A stretch of 64,000 nt of DNA from JAFDZW01 sp964404255 (GCA_964404255.1 CAYOJJ010000015.1:16071-80070), one strand, 5' to 3'. Shown: positions 42,929 through 52,647, numbered from the stretch's first letter. The notes: generated from the sequence alone by a model not told the origin. Numbers and translations are program-made.

Positions 42929-44055
42929 AAGCAGAATTAGTCGCAGAATCGAATGTCGCTACCACGCAGGATTTTCTTCCGCTCAATGGTATCGATCATA
43001 TTGAATTCTATGTCGGTAATGCCAAGCAAAGCGCCTATTACTACCGCTCGGCTTTTGGCTTTAGTATCAAAGGTTATAAAGGTCTCGAGACCGGTTCTCG
43101 CGACCGCACCAGCTACCTGCTCGAGCAGGGCAAAGTCCGCTTGGTACTGACTACCCCTCTTACCAAGGAAAACCCCATTAATGATTTGCTTGCAAAGCAT
43201 GGCGATGGCGTAAATTCTATTGCCATCGATGTTGACGACGTCGAACGTTCGTACCGCGAAACTACTAAGCGCGGTGCTGTTGGGGTGCAGGAGCCGACCG
43301 AGATCACCGATGAAAATGGTACCTATCAACTGGCTTCTATCCGCACCTATGGCGACACCATCCATACCTTCATTAATAGAAAAGGATATAAAGGGTTTGC
43401 ACCGGGCTTTAAGATGATCGATACTCCCGATTCAGTTGCCCGTCCTACTGGCATTGCGGCCGTCGATCACATGGTCGGCAATGTCGGCTGGAATGAGATG
43501 AATAAGTGGGTAAAGTGGTATGAAGAAGTTATGGGCTTCCATGTCTTTGTTTCTTTCGATGACAATGACATCAGTACCGAATACTCTGCGTTAATGTCAA
43601 AGGTAATGGCAAGCGGTTCTGAAAAGATAAAATTCCCGATCAATGAGCCGGCCAGCGGTAAGAAGAAATCGCAGATCGAAGAATACGTCGAGTGGTACAA
43701 CGGACCCGGTGTACAACACATCGCACTTATTACCGGCGATATCATCGATACCGTAACTAAACTGACTAACCAGGGTGTCGAATTTTTGCGCGTTCCGAGT
43801 ACTTACTACCGCGATCTGATCGATCGTGTCGGTAAGATCAACGAGCCTATCGAAAAACTTGAAGAACTCGGTATTCTTGTCGATAAAGACGACGATGGAT
43901 ATATGCTGCAGATCTTTACAAAGCCGGTACAGGATCGCCCGACCGTCTTCTTTGAGATCATTCAGCGCCGCGGTGCCCGCAGTTTCGGTAAAGGGAATTT
44001 CAAGGCCTTATTCGAATCGATCGAACGGGAACAGGCATTGCGTGGAAATCTTTAG
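42922..44055 (+). CDS. hppD: 4-hydroxyphenylpyruvate dioxygenase
   Basis: 377 residues, full length. It converts 4-hydroxyphenylpyruvate to homogentisate in tyrosine breakdown, with a non-haem Fe(II) held by two His and one Glu. These are visible: His183 in V-D-H-M-V, His266 in V-Q-H-I-A-L and Glu345 in F-F-E-I-I-Q-R-R-G. The closing G-K-G-N-F-K-A-L-F-E-S-I-E is a family signature. No homogentisate 1,2-dioxygenase or fumarylacetoacetase is in the window. The downstream terminator shows it is monocistronic. The ATG lies seven bases inside the longest divergent dacB frame. Confidence 0.96.
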   Translation: MSQAELVAESNVATTQDFLPLNGIDHIEFYVGNAKQSAYYYRSAFGFSIKGYKGLETGSRDRTSYLLEQGKVRLVLTTPLTKENPINDLLAKHGDGVNSIAIDVDDVERSYRETTKRGAVGVQEPTEITDENGTYQLASIRTYGDTIHTFINRKGYKGFAPGFKMIDTPDSVARPTGIAAVDHMVGNVGWNEMNKWVKWYEEVMGFHVFVSFDDNDISTEYSALMSKVMASGSEKIKFPINEPASGKKKSQIEEYVEWYNGPGVQHIALITGDIIDTVTKLTNQGVEFLRVPSTYYRDLIDRVGKINEPIEKLEELGILVDKDDDGYMLQIFTKPVQDRPTVFFEIIQRRGARSFGKGNFKALFESIEREQALRGNL

Positions 44056-44078
44056 TACACTACTCTAAGTAGATAGCC

Positions 44079-44110
44079 AAAGCCGACGAAAGTCGGCTTT
44101 GTTGTATTAC
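44079..44110 (+). terminator. Intrinsic terminator of hppD
   Basis: Nine-base-pair stem (44079-44087 with 44092-44100), GAAA tetraloop, T-rich tail. A strong textbook hairpin 24 bases after the stop. Confidence 0.92.
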
Positions 44111-44130
44111 ATAAGAACCTTCGAGATATT

Positions 44131-44895
44131 ATGACCTATACGACCGATACCTTTTCGATCTCTTACGAATTAGTGCGCGATGAATTGCTCCATCGACAGA
44201 CTCCGTTTTTATTCCTACATAGTGCCCTTGGGACAAGACGAGAGTTCGATGCCCTGCGCACCCATTATGAAGACCGCCCTCTCATTCTTCTCGATCTCCC
44301 GTCACATGGTGAAAGTACGACCACGCTTTCAGAAATGACCATTCGTGATCTCTCGAATGCCGTGCATTCGCTCCTTATCGATCATCTTCATATCCCTACC
44401 GTCGATTGTATCGGCTATAGCATGGGGGGGTATATAGCTATCGATCTTGCCATCATAGCTCCGGCTGTTGTACGCAGCATCGTTTCTCATGCAATGAAAT
44501 TTTATTGGACCGATGGCGCTATTTCCGATGCCCTCGCCGGCCTCGACCCTTCGGCAATAAAAGGCCGCTCGGAAAAGGCTTATGCAGCCTTGAGTACCCT
44601 GCATGGGGCAAACGGCTTCGAGCGGACTGCCGCACTGGCCGCTTCTATCATTACCTCTTTTTCAGAAAAGCAACTGAGCGAAGAACAGATCGCGGCAATG
44701 GCAGCGCCGCTCTTGCTTTCAGTTGGAGATAGCGATACTATGGTACCGCCCGAAGAAGTTGCCTCGCTCTATCTGAAATTGCCGAAGAATAAAACGTACC
44801 TCGCTATTCATCCCAATTCCCCCCATCCGATATCCAAACTCGATCTTGGTTCATTTACGACCGCAATTAATGAGTTTTGGAGAACTTTCTTGTGA
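44131..44895 (+). CDS. Alpha/beta hydrolase
   Basis: 254 residues. The nucleophile elbow is G-Y-S-M-G-G (Ser near residue 90), the acid is Asp in G-D-S-D-T-M-V-P near 193, and the His is in P-N-S-P-H-P near 231. The oxyanion-hole H-S-A-L-G-T-R sits at about residue 30. The fold is that of small esterases or C-C bond hydrolases such as MhpC/MenH-type proteins. It lies directly after hppD's terminator and before the sialidase-like gene, so context gives no clue to the substrate. Confidence 0.85.
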   Translation: MTYTTDTFSISYELVRDELLHRQTPFLFLHSALGTRREFDALRTHYEDRPLILLDLPSHGESTTTLSEMTIRDLSNAVHSLLIDHLHIPTVDCIGYSMGGYIAIDLAIIAPAVVRSIVSHAMKFYWTDGAISDALAGLDPSAIKGRSEKAYAALSTLHGANGFERTAALAASIITSFSEKQLSEEQIAAMAAPLLLSVGDSDTMVPPEEVASLYLKLPKNKTYLAIHPNSPHPISKLDLGSFTTAINEFWRTFL

Positions 44896-44960
44896 GAATT
44901 TTCTTATAATAAAGGTGATTTATTTGGTTGTTGCGTGTCATAAAGAAAAAACATAGATCT

Positions 44961-46841
44961 ATGACCCAGTACCTCAGGTTTTTCCTGTTTTTGATCGTCC
45001 TCCTCCCGCTTGGAGCAATTTCCTATTCTCAGGAAATAGCGCTTACTCCATCCCAACGTGTTGAAGCATGGATGCATGAGTATATCCAGGCGCATCCGGC
45101 TGCTGCCAAAGGCGTTAAGGCTGCCGATTCGTACGAGCGGCTATTGAAAATAACAGCGGCTAAACGGCTTGGTATCTCGCTCAAGGATGTCGACCTCAAT
45201 GAAAACCCAAAAATTTCTGGCTCTGATGAAGTAGAGGCTATTAATCAGGAAGTAAATATCTCCAAAACTTCTTCGTATTGGCAGAATGAAACATCCGTTG
45301 TTATAAGCCGGGCTAACTCTTCGGTCATTGTTGCCGGGGCGAACGACCAGCGTATGTCTTATAATGGAATGCCGGTCTATTATTCGCTTGACAAAGGAAA
45401 TAGCTGGAAGACGACCTTTATTCCCTTTGATGTAAGCGCCGATGCTCCGTATGGAGATCCGATGCTTGCATCTGGAGCCGATGGTACGCTTTATTATGCG
45501 TACCTTTCAGCCGAAGGATTCGATGAAACAACTTCTCAGCCGCTTGATAATATTGTAGTTGCCACCAGCACCGATGGTGTTCATTGGGAGAACCAAACAT
45601 CGGTATTGCCGCTCGACCAGTTAAGCGGTCTGGAAGATAAGGAGCAGATATGGGTCGATCTCTCGCCTACCAGCCCAACCTATGGCCGGGTATATATTTG
45701 CTGGGTGCATTTCAATGATGATTTTGTCAGCGGTGAAATGCGCATCGTTTTCAGCGACGATAAGTGTAAAACCTGGAGCGAGCCAAAAGTTATCGAAGAA
45801 AGCATCGGCCGTTTTAGCCAGGTACGAACCGGTAAGAACGGTGAGCTCTTTGTGAGTTTTAGCAATGAAGACGATATGGAACACCGGATCTACTCTTCGA
45901 CCGATGGGATTAATTTCGTCTATCATGGTATAGCCGATTACGAACTCCCACCGATAAATTTTGACGGCCGTCCTTCCTTAAAAGGTGATTATGGTTTTCG
46001 CTGTTATCCCTTTTCCACATTCGATATTGACCTGAAAAATAATGTTATCCACGTAGTGTATAGCACCTGGTATGACGATGGCAGCTCGATGACTCTATAC
46101 TACACCCGCAGCTCAGATCTTGGAAAAACCTGGACTACCGCAATGCCTGTAGGATACCAGAACACTACTCTTTCAGGAGAAACCGCCAGAGACCGCTTCG
46201 ATCCGTGGCTGACCATCAGGCAGGCGACTGGCGATGTTTATCTGACCTATTACTCCAGTGAACGCGATCCCGATAATCTTAAAATTTCTGCTCATTGTGT
46301 AAAACTTTACGATGGCGACGATAGCCACGAACAGCAGGTAACGCCACTTGAAACCACCGATTTCGATGGCACAAAAGTAAAGATATCGAGCTCAAGTACC
46401 TCTACCTCTTTCATTGGAGATTATATCGGTGCCGATGTCTTCGATACATTATATGCCGGAGTCTGGACCCGCTCCTTTAACGCCAACTCAAGAGATGGAG
46501 AAGTCTATGCCTACGTGGGATCGGTCAACTCTATGGCAGCCGCAGTTTCTTCTGCACCCGTCATTATTCATAGCGATGAATTGCGGGTAAGTTCGGTATT
46601 CCCAAATCCTATTTCTGCCGGTTCTGCAATAGAAGTCCGGTATTATTCTCCTGTTATGGAGAAAGCTACCTGCTCCCTTTATTCGGTTACCGGAGTCAAG
46701 ATCGCCGATCTTTGGACTGGTACCTTAAGTGACGGAGCAAATAGTATTCGGTTATCGACTCCCGCTATATCGAGCGGGAGCTACCTCCTGAGGCTGGAAA
46801 CAGCGGCAGGCTCCGACCAGCAGACGGTGGTTATCCGCTAA
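44961..46841 (+). CDS. T9SS-exported sialidase-like (BNR) protein
   Basis: 626 residues from the ATG at 44961 (the frame extends to a TTG at 44928, before the signal peptide). Signal peptide ends I-S-Y-S-Q. Asp-box/BNR blades such as Y-S-L-D-K-G-N-S-W, S-D-D-K-C-K-T-W and S-S-D-L-G-K-T-W mark a six-bladed propeller as in exo-sialidases and other secreted glycosidase-like proteins; the catalytic Arg triad of true sialidases is not evident. The C-terminal 80 residues are a T9SS sorting domain (V-F-P-N-P to T-V-V-I-R). Enzyme activity should not be assumed. It heads a co-directional run of eight genes. Confidence 0.82.
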   Translation: MTQYLRFFLFLIVLLPLGAISYSQEIALTPSQRVEAWMHEYIQAHPAAAKGVKAADSYERLLKITAAKRLGISLKDVDLNENPKISGSDEVEAINQEVNISKTSSYWQNETSVVISRANSSVIVAGANDQRMSYNGMPVYYSLDKGNSWKTTFIPFDVSADAPYGDPMLASGADGTLYYAYLSAEGFDETTSQPLDNIVVATSTDGVHWENQTSVLPLDQLSGLEDKEQIWVDLSPTSPTYGRVYICWVHFNDDFVSGEMRIVFSDDKCKTWSEPKVIEESIGRFSQVRTGKNGELFVSFSNEDDMEHRIYSSTDGINFVYHGIADYELPPINFDGRPSLKGDYGFRCYPFSTFDIDLKNNVIHVVYSTWYDDGSSMTLYYTRSSDLGKTWTTAMPVGYQNTTLSGETARDRFDPWLTIRQATGDVYLTYYSSERDPDNLKISAHCVKLYDGDDSHEQQVTPLETTDFDGTKVKISSSSTSTSFIGDYIGADVFDTLYAGVWTRSFNANSRDGEVYAYVGSVNSMAAAVSSAPVIIHSDELRVSSVFPNPISAGSAIEVRYYSPVMEKATCSLYSVTGVKIADLWTGTLSDGANSIRLSTPAISSGSYLLRLETAAGSDQQTVVIR

Positions 46842-46892
46842 TTCGCCCAAAAATAGTACCTGCATTTATCCCAAACTCCGCACGGGGTCTCG

Positions 46893-48146
46893 GTGTTTAC
46901 CTCGGACGTGAATTTTAGAACCAGATACTATCTCGCCTTTGCCGTACTGGCACTCGGCTTTTTGCTTTCGTCGTGCGAAGAGAAGATCTCTACCATCGGC
47001 AGCAGCTATGTAAAGGACAGTGTGATTCGAGGTGTGACTTCTTATACCGATTCGGTATTGAAGCTGCAATCGGTTCTTAAGCAGACTGTCTTTACCGATG
47101 GTGTTCGATATACCTTAAGCAAAAATTCTCCGTATTTATTTTTTGGTTCAGTCCCCTCGGAAAATCTCGAGGCCTGGGCGGCGCTCAAGTTTCCGTTCCT
47201 TCCCGATAGCGTAGGGGCGGTGCTCGATGATTCGCTCATCCTCACGTTCCGTACTGCTTATTTTTATGGACCTGATCCGAGCGATGCGACGCTTGATTTC
47301 TATATTTATACCGAAACCGGACATCGCGCAACCGATAGTACGGCTTCGCTGGCCCTTAGCGATCTTTCTGCCCAGCCGATCTATCATTATACCGGCTCCG
47401 TGCTTAAAGATACTACGACCTATATCGCCATTCATCTGGATACGGCAATCTTAAATCCATTACTCCGTACCACTTCACTCGCTCTGGTGATCGTCCCGGG
47501 GCCAACAATGAAATCGGTCCGCGCTTTTGCTTCGACCGATGATGGCAATACGGCAAATGAACCGAGACTGCAAATGCTCATCCAGGGTTCGGCTAATAAT
47601 TATCTGATCTCCCGCTACCCGGATTATGATTTTCATCTGGTCGCCGATGGTTATACTCCGCCGGCAGGCATGTTCGAACTCAGAGGCAGCAAAGCGCAAC
47701 GCGAACGGATCGCGGTAAGTGTAAAAGATATCCGCGAACGACTTGGGCTTAATTCTTTTACTACCATTAATAAAGCAACGCTTGACTTCGTTATCGATGG
47801 TTCGTTAACCGCGACCGGCGTCGTGCCGCAAGATTCTACTTACCCGCTCTTATTCTTTAGAGGATACCATGAAGTCGATGATAGTACCTTCGGCCTGGAA
47901 ATACTTCCGACTCTTACCGGTTCGACCATGAGCTATTCCATCCAAAGTTATGTAGAATATGCCATCCGGCATTCGCTCGATAGCTTAACGTTCGATATGG
48001 TGGCCGGCTATGCAACCCGTACCTTTGGACTGCACAATGCAATCGTAGAAGATTATAATGTAAATCGGTGGGTTGTATACAGCTCCGATGCGATCGATCC
48101 GACCAAACGACCGAAGTTCACTATCCTTTATTCCAATCTTAAGTAA
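46893..48146 (+). CDS. DUF4270-like outer-membrane lipoprotein
   Basis: 417 residues from GTG 46893 (a GTG five codons later is an alternative). Lipobox L-L-S-S-C. The body is beta-rich, with repeated D-D-S-L-I-L-T-F-R and L-D-F-Y-I-Y-T-E-like strands, consistent with the DUF4270 family of Bacteroidota surface-associated lipoproteins. The pattern of Asp-Ser-[LV] followed by strands is frequent in them. It overlaps the following barrel gene by one base (TAATG), so the two are translationally coupled and may form a complex in the outer membrane. Function unknown. Confidence 0.6.
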   Translation: MFTSDVNFRTRYYLAFAVLALGFLLSSCEEKISTIGSSYVKDSVIRGVTSYTDSVLKLQSVLKQTVFTDGVRYTLSKNSPYLFFGSVPSENLEAWAALKFPFLPDSVGAVLDDSLILTFRTAYFYGPDPSDATLDFYIYTETGHRATDSTASLALSDLSAQPIYHYTGSVLKDTTTYIAIHLDTAILNPLLRTTSLALVIVPGPTMKSVRAFASTDDGNTANEPRLQMLIQGSANNYLISRYPDYDFHLVADGYTPPAGMFELRGSKAQRERIAVSVKDIRERLGLNSFTTINKATLDFVIDGSLTATGVVPQDSTYPLLFFRGYHEVDDSTFGLEILPTLTGSTMSYSIQSYVEYAIRHSLDSLTFDMVAGYATRTFGLHNAIVEDYNVNRWVVYSSDAIDPTKRPKFTILYSNLK

Positions 48147-49414
48147 TGCGCCGTTCATTTCTTCTACCATTCCTGTTTTTCACCGGCGCTCTTTTACTCA
48201 ATAGTAGTAGCTATGCTCAGGGCTCGCCCTATTATTTTCTCGGCTTCGGTGACCCTATTACTCCGGCAAGCAGCCGAATAATGGGCTTGGCTGGTGGCGG
48301 AGTTGCCCTGACCGATGGTTCGATCATCAATCAATTGAATCCAGCCGCACTTACATCGCTGCCGCGTACAACTTTCGATGTCGGGCTTCGCTATGCCTAC
48401 GATAAGGCACAACAAAGCGGTATCGAGGGAGTCAACCGGTTATTCAAATTCAATGGTCTGAATGCCGGTACGCTGCTTTGGAACGAGGCGAAACTTTCCG
48501 TGGGCTTTGGCTTAAATCCGGTATCGGATGCCGAAGCGGAAACCGAACGGGTGGATTCGCTCGGCGCAGTAGTTCATAAGAGTGAAGGCGGACTGTCACA
48601 ATTTTCTCTCGGCGTGGCTGCCAGGCCTTTTTCAGCATTGGCATTAGGAGCACGCGTCGATTTCTTATTCGGAAATATCCGTACTCTTACCCAGGTTAAT
48701 TTCGATGGAGAAGATGTAACCGCCGGGCTTTTTCAGCGGGATTATTCCCTTAGTGGCACCCGCGCAACGATCGGTCTTCAGCTACTACTCGATTCTCTGT
48801 TTCCCGAGTTACGCGGACTTACCATAGGGATTGCTTATTCCACAGCCGCTACGCTGACTTCAACCGAACGGACAACACCCGTTCTTACAACGCTCGATAC
48901 TACTATCGAAGCAGAAGGTAGTGGATATTATCCCGCACAGATTCGAATTGGTTTGGCCGGCCGTTTCGGAGATCGCTACCGGGTAGAAGCCGATATCATT
49001 GGCCAGGATTTTTCGACAGCCTATGTCTTCGCTCCTAACGGCACCACGTCCTCAGGAGATCCCTCGCTTGGATCGGCAAATAGTTATTCGTTCTCTCTCG
49101 AACGGCTGCCATTACTCGGTGATGAAGGCCGTGGCTATGGCTTTTGGGAACGGGCCGGTTTACGACTTGGCGCTTCCTACTCTCAGTTGCCGTTCCGTCC
49201 GGCTGCAGGTGTAACCGTTTCCGAACTGGCCGGTAGTCTCGGGCTTGGTATTCCTTTTGCCAATGGCTCATCGATCGATATTGCTGCCCAGTTGGGTATC
49301 AGAACTCCAAGCAATACCGATATTGCTCCGAAGGAACTGTTCTTTAAGATCGGCACGACCGTCACCATTTCCGAAAGATGGTTCGTACCGCTTCGTAAAA
49401 CCGATGACGATTAA
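48146..49414 (+). CDS. Outer-membrane beta-barrel protein (FadL/PorV-like)
   Basis: 422 residues with a signal peptide (ending S-Y-A-Q). The N-terminus S-S-R-I-M-G-L-A-G-G-G-V-A-L-T-D-G-S-I-I-N-Q-L-N-P-A-A-L is the N-x-N-P-A-x-L type plug motif of the FadL/OmpP1 and PorV-like barrels. The rest alternates short strands with Gly and aromatic residues. FadL proteins carry hydrophobic substrates, whereas PorV-type ones act in T9SS; sequence alone does not choose. No terminal aromatic residue is present (it ends D-D-D). It is coupled to the lipoprotein upstream and is followed by rpiB. Confidence 0.65.
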   Translation: MRRSFLLPFLFFTGALLLNSSSYAQGSPYYFLGFGDPITPASSRIMGLAGGGVALTDGSIINQLNPAALTSLPRTTFDVGLRYAYDKAQQSGIEGVNRLFKFNGLNAGTLLWNEAKLSVGFGLNPVSDAEAETERVDSLGAVVHKSEGGLSQFSLGVAARPFSALALGARVDFLFGNIRTLTQVNFDGEDVTAGLFQRDYSLSGTRATIGLQLLLDSLFPELRGLTIGIAYSTAATLTSTERTTPVLTTLDTTIEAEGSGYYPAQIRIGLAGRFGDRYRVEADIIGQDFSTAYVFAPNGTTSSGDPSLGSANSYSFSLERLPLLGDEGRGYGFWERAGLRLGASYSQLPFRPAAGVTVSELAGSLGLGIPFANGSSIDIAAQLGIRTPSNTDIAPKELFFKIGTTVTISERWFVPLRKTDDD

Positions 49415-49432
49415 TTGGACGAATACTGCATT

Positions 49433-49861
49433 ATGAAAGTAGCTCTTGGAAGCGATCACGCCGGCTTTGCCTATAAAGAAAAAGCCAAAGCCTATCTCGA
49501 ATCGAAAGGATATGAGACAATCGACTTCGGCACGTATTCAACCGAGCGGAGTGATTATCCCGATTTCGGTCATAAAGCAGCGGAAGCCGTAGCGAGTGGC
49601 CAGGCAGAACGAGGATTACTCGTCTGTGGCTCAGGTATTGGTATTTCCATCGCCGCCAATCGCCATAAAGGTGTTCGTGCCGTCGATGCGGTAACGACAG
49701 AGATGGCAAAGCTCGCCCGCGAGCATAACGACGCCAATGTGCTTGCCCTTGGCGAACGCCTGATCTCCTGGGAAGAAGCGATGAAGATCATCGATACCTT
49801 CTTTGCAACGGATTTTGAAGGCGGACGTCACAGCGACAGAGTTAAAAAGATCGATCTGTAA
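49433..49861 (+). CDS. rpiB: Ribose-5-phosphate isomerase B
   Basis: 142 residues from the ATG at 49433 (frame open from a TTG at 49415, but the ATG gives the standard RpiB start M-K-V-A-L-G-S-D-H-A-G). It interconverts ribose 5-phosphate and ribulose 5-phosphate in the pentose phosphate pathway. D8-H9 and the active-site Cys65 in V-C-G-S-G-I-G-I are intact, as is R-A-H-N-D-type A-R-E-H-N-D-A-N near 96. Length is normal. The stop is shared with the next gene's first base, so the two are coupled. Confidence 0.95.
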   Translation: MKVALGSDHAGFAYKEKAKAYLESKGYETIDFGTYSTERSDYPDFGHKAAEAVASGQAERGLLVCGSGIGISIAANRHKGVRAVDAVTTEMAKLAREHNDANVLALGERLISWEEAMKIIDTFFATDFEGGRHSDRVKKIDL

Positions 49862-50488
49862 ATGAGTATTCTTTCCCAACTTGCCACCGCTTTTGGCAAT
49901 AAGAATGAAGTCCCGAATATAGAACTTGCTATCCGCCTGGTTGCAAAACCCGACCCTAAAGCAATCGATGAGCTGGTCCAATGCTTATCGACGGCAACAA
50001 TGGATATTCGCTCGGATGCGATAAAAGTCCTCTACGAGATCGGCGAACGCAAACCCGAATTAATAGCTGACCACGTTTCTGATTTTATTTCCCTGCTCGA
50101 TACTAAAAACAACCGGATTCTCTGGGGACTCATCACGGCTCTTAATACTATCACGTTACTCAAACCCAAAGAAATATACGCCGAGCTTCCAGCCATTCTT
50201 TCAGCATCGGAACGAGGTTCCGTTATTGCAAAAGATCGCACCGTGGGTATTCTTTCTAACCTGGCAACCACAAAAACCTATTCGAAGAAGGTACTGCCCT
50301 TGTTGCTTGATGAGATTAAGCGTGCCCCAGAAAATCAACTGGCTATGTATGCCGAAATGGCAGCTCCGGTGGTCGATGCTTCTTCGAAGCAGGAATTTGT
50401 TTCTATCCTTACCACCCGCCTGAAAACGATCGACAAAGAAAGTAAGAAGAAACGGATCGAAAAAGTACTCAAAAAGCTACCCGTGTAA
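49862..50488 (+). CDS. HEAT-repeat-like helical protein
   Basis: 208 residues, nearly all helical. Repeat pairs of about 35-40 residues (P-K-A-I-D-E-L-V-Q-C-L-S ... D-I-R-S-D-A-I-K-V-L-Y-E-I, then R-I-L-W-G-L-I-T-A-L-N-T-I, then K-D-R-T-V-G-I-L-S-N-L-A) match HEAT/ARM-type superhelices, ending in a Lys-rich tail. It starts one base after the rpiB stop and ends at a terminator before glyA, so it belongs to the operon with rpiB. A protein-contact role is all that can be inferred. Confidence 0.65.
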   Translation: MSILSQLATAFGNKNEVPNIELAIRLVAKPDPKAIDELVQCLSTATMDIRSDAIKVLYEIGERKPELIADHVSDFISLLDTKNNRILWGLITALNTITLLKPKEIYAELPAILSASERGSVIAKDRTVGILSNLATTKTYSKKVLPLLLDEIKRAPENQLAMYAEMAAPVVDASSKQEFVSILTTRLKTIDKESKKKRIEKVLKKLPV

Positions 50489-50503
50489 GTTCAGGAAATT
50501 CCT

Positions 50504-50534
50504 AAAAAAAGGCAGACATTTTGTCTGCCTTTTT
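50504..50534 (+). terminator. Intrinsic terminator before glyA
   Basis: A nine-base-pair stem (50510-50518 with 50522-50530), three-base loop, with A-run and T-run flanks. It separates the rpiB/HEAT transcript from glyA, whose ATG lies only six bases further. Confidence 0.9.
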
Positions 50535-50539
50535 GTTAT

Positions 50540-51844
50540 ATGCCCGAACAATTTCCGGAATGTATGAAGGATAGTCAGGTACAACAAGCTCTTGAACTCG
50601 AACTCGGGCGCCAGCGCAATGGCCTCGAACTCATCGCCAGCGAAAACTTCGTTTCGGCAGATGTCCTTGCCGCGCAAGGCAGTGTCCTGACGAATAAGTA
50701 TGCCGAGGGGTACCCCGGCAAGCGCTATTATGGCGGCTGTGAGTATGTCGATGTCGTTGAGAACATCGCCCGTGATCGCGTAAAGCAGCTCTATGGAGCC
50801 GAATATGCGAATGTACAGCCGCACTCCGGTTCTCAGGCGAACATGGCAGTGTACTTTACTTTTCTCAAGCCCGGTGATACCGTGCTTGGTATGAACCTCG
50901 CTCATGGCGGTCACCTTACTCATGGTCACCCGGCAAATTTTTCCGGCCAGTTGTATAAGTTTACTGCCTACGGTGTCTCCAAAGAGACCGGCTATATCGA
51001 TTACAATGATGTCGAAGCCCGTGCCAATGAGCATAAGCCGAAGATGATCACGGTCGGCGCCAGCGCCTATTCCCGCGACATAGATTTTAAGCGTATGCGC
51101 GAGATCGCCGATTCCGTCGGTGCGTGGTTATTATGCGATATGGCGCATCCTGCCGGCCTCATTGCAAAAGGTCATCTTACTTCCCCGCTTCCGCACTGCC
51201 ATGTGGTTACTTCCACTACTCATAAGACGCTTCGCGGACCCCGTGGCGGAATGATCCTGCTTGGCAAAGATTTTGAAAATACCTGGGGTAGTGTTGCTCC
51301 TAAAAGCGGCCGCACGAAGATGGTATCGGAGTTGATCGATTCAACCGTTATGCCCGGAATACAGGGTGGACCGTTGATGCACGTGATCGCCGCTAAAGCC
51401 GTCGCATTTGGCGAAGCATTGGAAGATTCTTTTACTACGTATGGAGCGCAGGTTATTGCCAATGCCCGCGCGCTCGCAGCAGCCTTAGTTTCCAAAGGAT
51501 ATTATATCATTTCTGGCGGTACGGATAATCATCTTATGCTGGTTGACCTTCGCGCAAAGAATATCACGGGCAAGGCTGCCGAAGAAGCGCTTGATAAAGC
51601 AGCGATCACGGTGAATAAGAATGCTGTTCCGTATGATGATAAGTCGGCGCTCGTTACCAGTGGTATCCGTATCGGTACTTCAGCCGTCACGACCAGGGGA
51701 ATGAAAGAAGCGGAAATGGCACAGATCGCCGATCTGATCGATCGGGTTATTATGCATAGCGACGATACGGCTACTCATACCGCCGTTCGTAATGAAGTGA
51801 AAGAACTCACTTCCCGCTTCCCGCTGTACGCTGGTATTCTGTAA
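50540..51844 (+). CDS. glyA: Serine hydroxymethyltransferase
   Basis: 434 residues. It interconverts serine and glycine while loading tetrahydrofolate with a one-carbon unit. The PLP-binding Lys229 sits in V-T-S-T-T-H-K-T-L-R-G-P-R-G-G, and P-H-S-G-S-Q-A-N (94-101) and G-H-L-T-H-G-H (124-130) are signatures. The start is the first Met after the terminator: E-F-P-E-C... is short, but A-L-E-L-E-L-G-R-Q-R-N-G-L-E-L-I-A-S-E-N is typical. A promoter is not obvious because the terminator ends six bases before the start, so either a leaderless transcript or read-through is needed. Confidence 0.96.
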   Translation: MPEQFPECMKDSQVQQALELELGRQRNGLELIASENFVSADVLAAQGSVLTNKYAEGYPGKRYYGGCEYVDVVENIARDRVKQLYGAEYANVQPHSGSQANMAVYFTFLKPGDTVLGMNLAHGGHLTHGHPANFSGQLYKFTAYGVSKETGYIDYNDVEARANEHKPKMITVGASAYSRDIDFKRMREIADSVGAWLLCDMAHPAGLIAKGHLTSPLPHCHVVTSTTHKTLRGPRGGMILLGKDFENTWGSVAPKSGRTKMVSELIDSTVMPGIQGGPLMHVIAAKAVAFGEALEDSFTTYGAQVIANARALAAALVSKGYYIISGGTDNHLMLVDLRAKNITGKAAEEALDKAAITVNKNAVPYDDKSALVTSGIRIGTSAVTTRGMKEAEMAQIADLIDRVIMHSDDTATHTAVRNEVKELTSRFPLYAGIL

Positions 51845-51847
51845 TTA

Positions 51848-51855
51848 TATTTTTG
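51848..51855 (+). promoter_or_regulatory. -7 element for tatC
   Basis: TATTTTTG (TAnnTTTG) between glyA and tatC. It gives a 12-base leader for tatC, so tatC and the polyprenyl synthase may be transcribed apart from glyA. Confidence 0.4.
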
Positions 51856-51873
51856 CGTTTATAAGACAATCCG

Positions 51874-52647
51874 ATGGCCAACCCACAGACCTCAGCGAGA
51901 GATAGAGAGATGTCCATTTGGGATCATCTCGAGGAATTGCGATGGGTTGTCATGCGAGCGGTAATTGGTATTGTGGTCGGGATGATCATCTGTGCCATCT
52001 TTAGTGACTGGATATTAAACGAACTGATCCTTGAGCCGGCCCGAAAATACGCCCCGTCGTTTCAGTTCATTACGACAGAGATCTACGGACAGCTTGAGCT
52101 CTATATGCAGATCATCATCTGGGGCGGCCTGGTTGTTTCCTTTCCTTATACTCTTATCCAGATCTGGAAATTTGTCGAACCGGGTCTCTATGAAAACGAG
52201 CGTAAATATGTAAAGAGCATTTCCTTCTTTACAGCTTTGAGCTTTGTAATCGGAATGGTCTTTGCCTATTTCGTTATGCTGCCGATGACATTGGATTTCG
52301 CCGCCGGCTTCGGCTCGGAGTTTATCAAGATCATGCCGGATATTCATAAATATCTTTCGATCTTTTTAATGACGATCGTTATATCCGGTATCGTGTTCGA
52401 ACTACCGCTGATCTCTTATTTCCTTGGTCGTCTCGGCATACTCACCCCGCCATTCATGCGGCATTATCGCCGCCACACGATCATTGTATTGCTGTTAATC
52501 GCTGCCGTGCTTTCTCCTGGCGGTAACCCGTTATTACAGCTTATTCTTTTTGTGCCGCTATGGGCGCTCTTCGAGCTTTCGATCTTTGCCTCGATGCTGG
52601 CCCAGCGCCATCGTGCTAAAAAGGCATTACCCGAACAATCTGCGTAA
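51874..52647 (+). CDS. tatC: Sec-independent protein translocase TatC
   Basis: 257 residues with six membrane segments (about 25-45, 78-98, 112-135, 160-185, 199-213, 217-236). The cytoplasmic start S-I-W-D-H-L-E-E-L-R and Y-E-N-E-R-K-Y loop are the conserved signal-recognition regions of TatC, the receptor for twin-arginine signals. tatA/tatB are not in the window. Two Tat-type cargo genes with R-R signal motifs lie 2.5-5 kb downstream (54526-57885). The stop overlaps the next start by one base, so tatC and the synthase are cotranscribed. Confidence 0.95.
   Translation: MANPQTSARDREMSIWDHLEELRWVVMRAVIGIVVGMIICAIFSDWILNELILEPARKYAPSFQFITTEIYGQLELYMQIIIWGGLVVSFPYTLIQIWKFVEPGLYENERKYVKSISFFTALSFVIGMVFAYFVMLPMTLDFAAGFGSEFIKIMPDIHKYLSIFLMTIVISGIVFELPLISYFLGRLGILTPPFMRHYRRHTIIVLLLIAAVLSPGGNPLLQLILFVPLWALFELSIFASMLAQRHRAKKALPEQSA

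Noticed and set aside
44961..46841. True sialidase
   Set aside because: BNR blades are present but the arginine triad and other catalytic residues are not evident.
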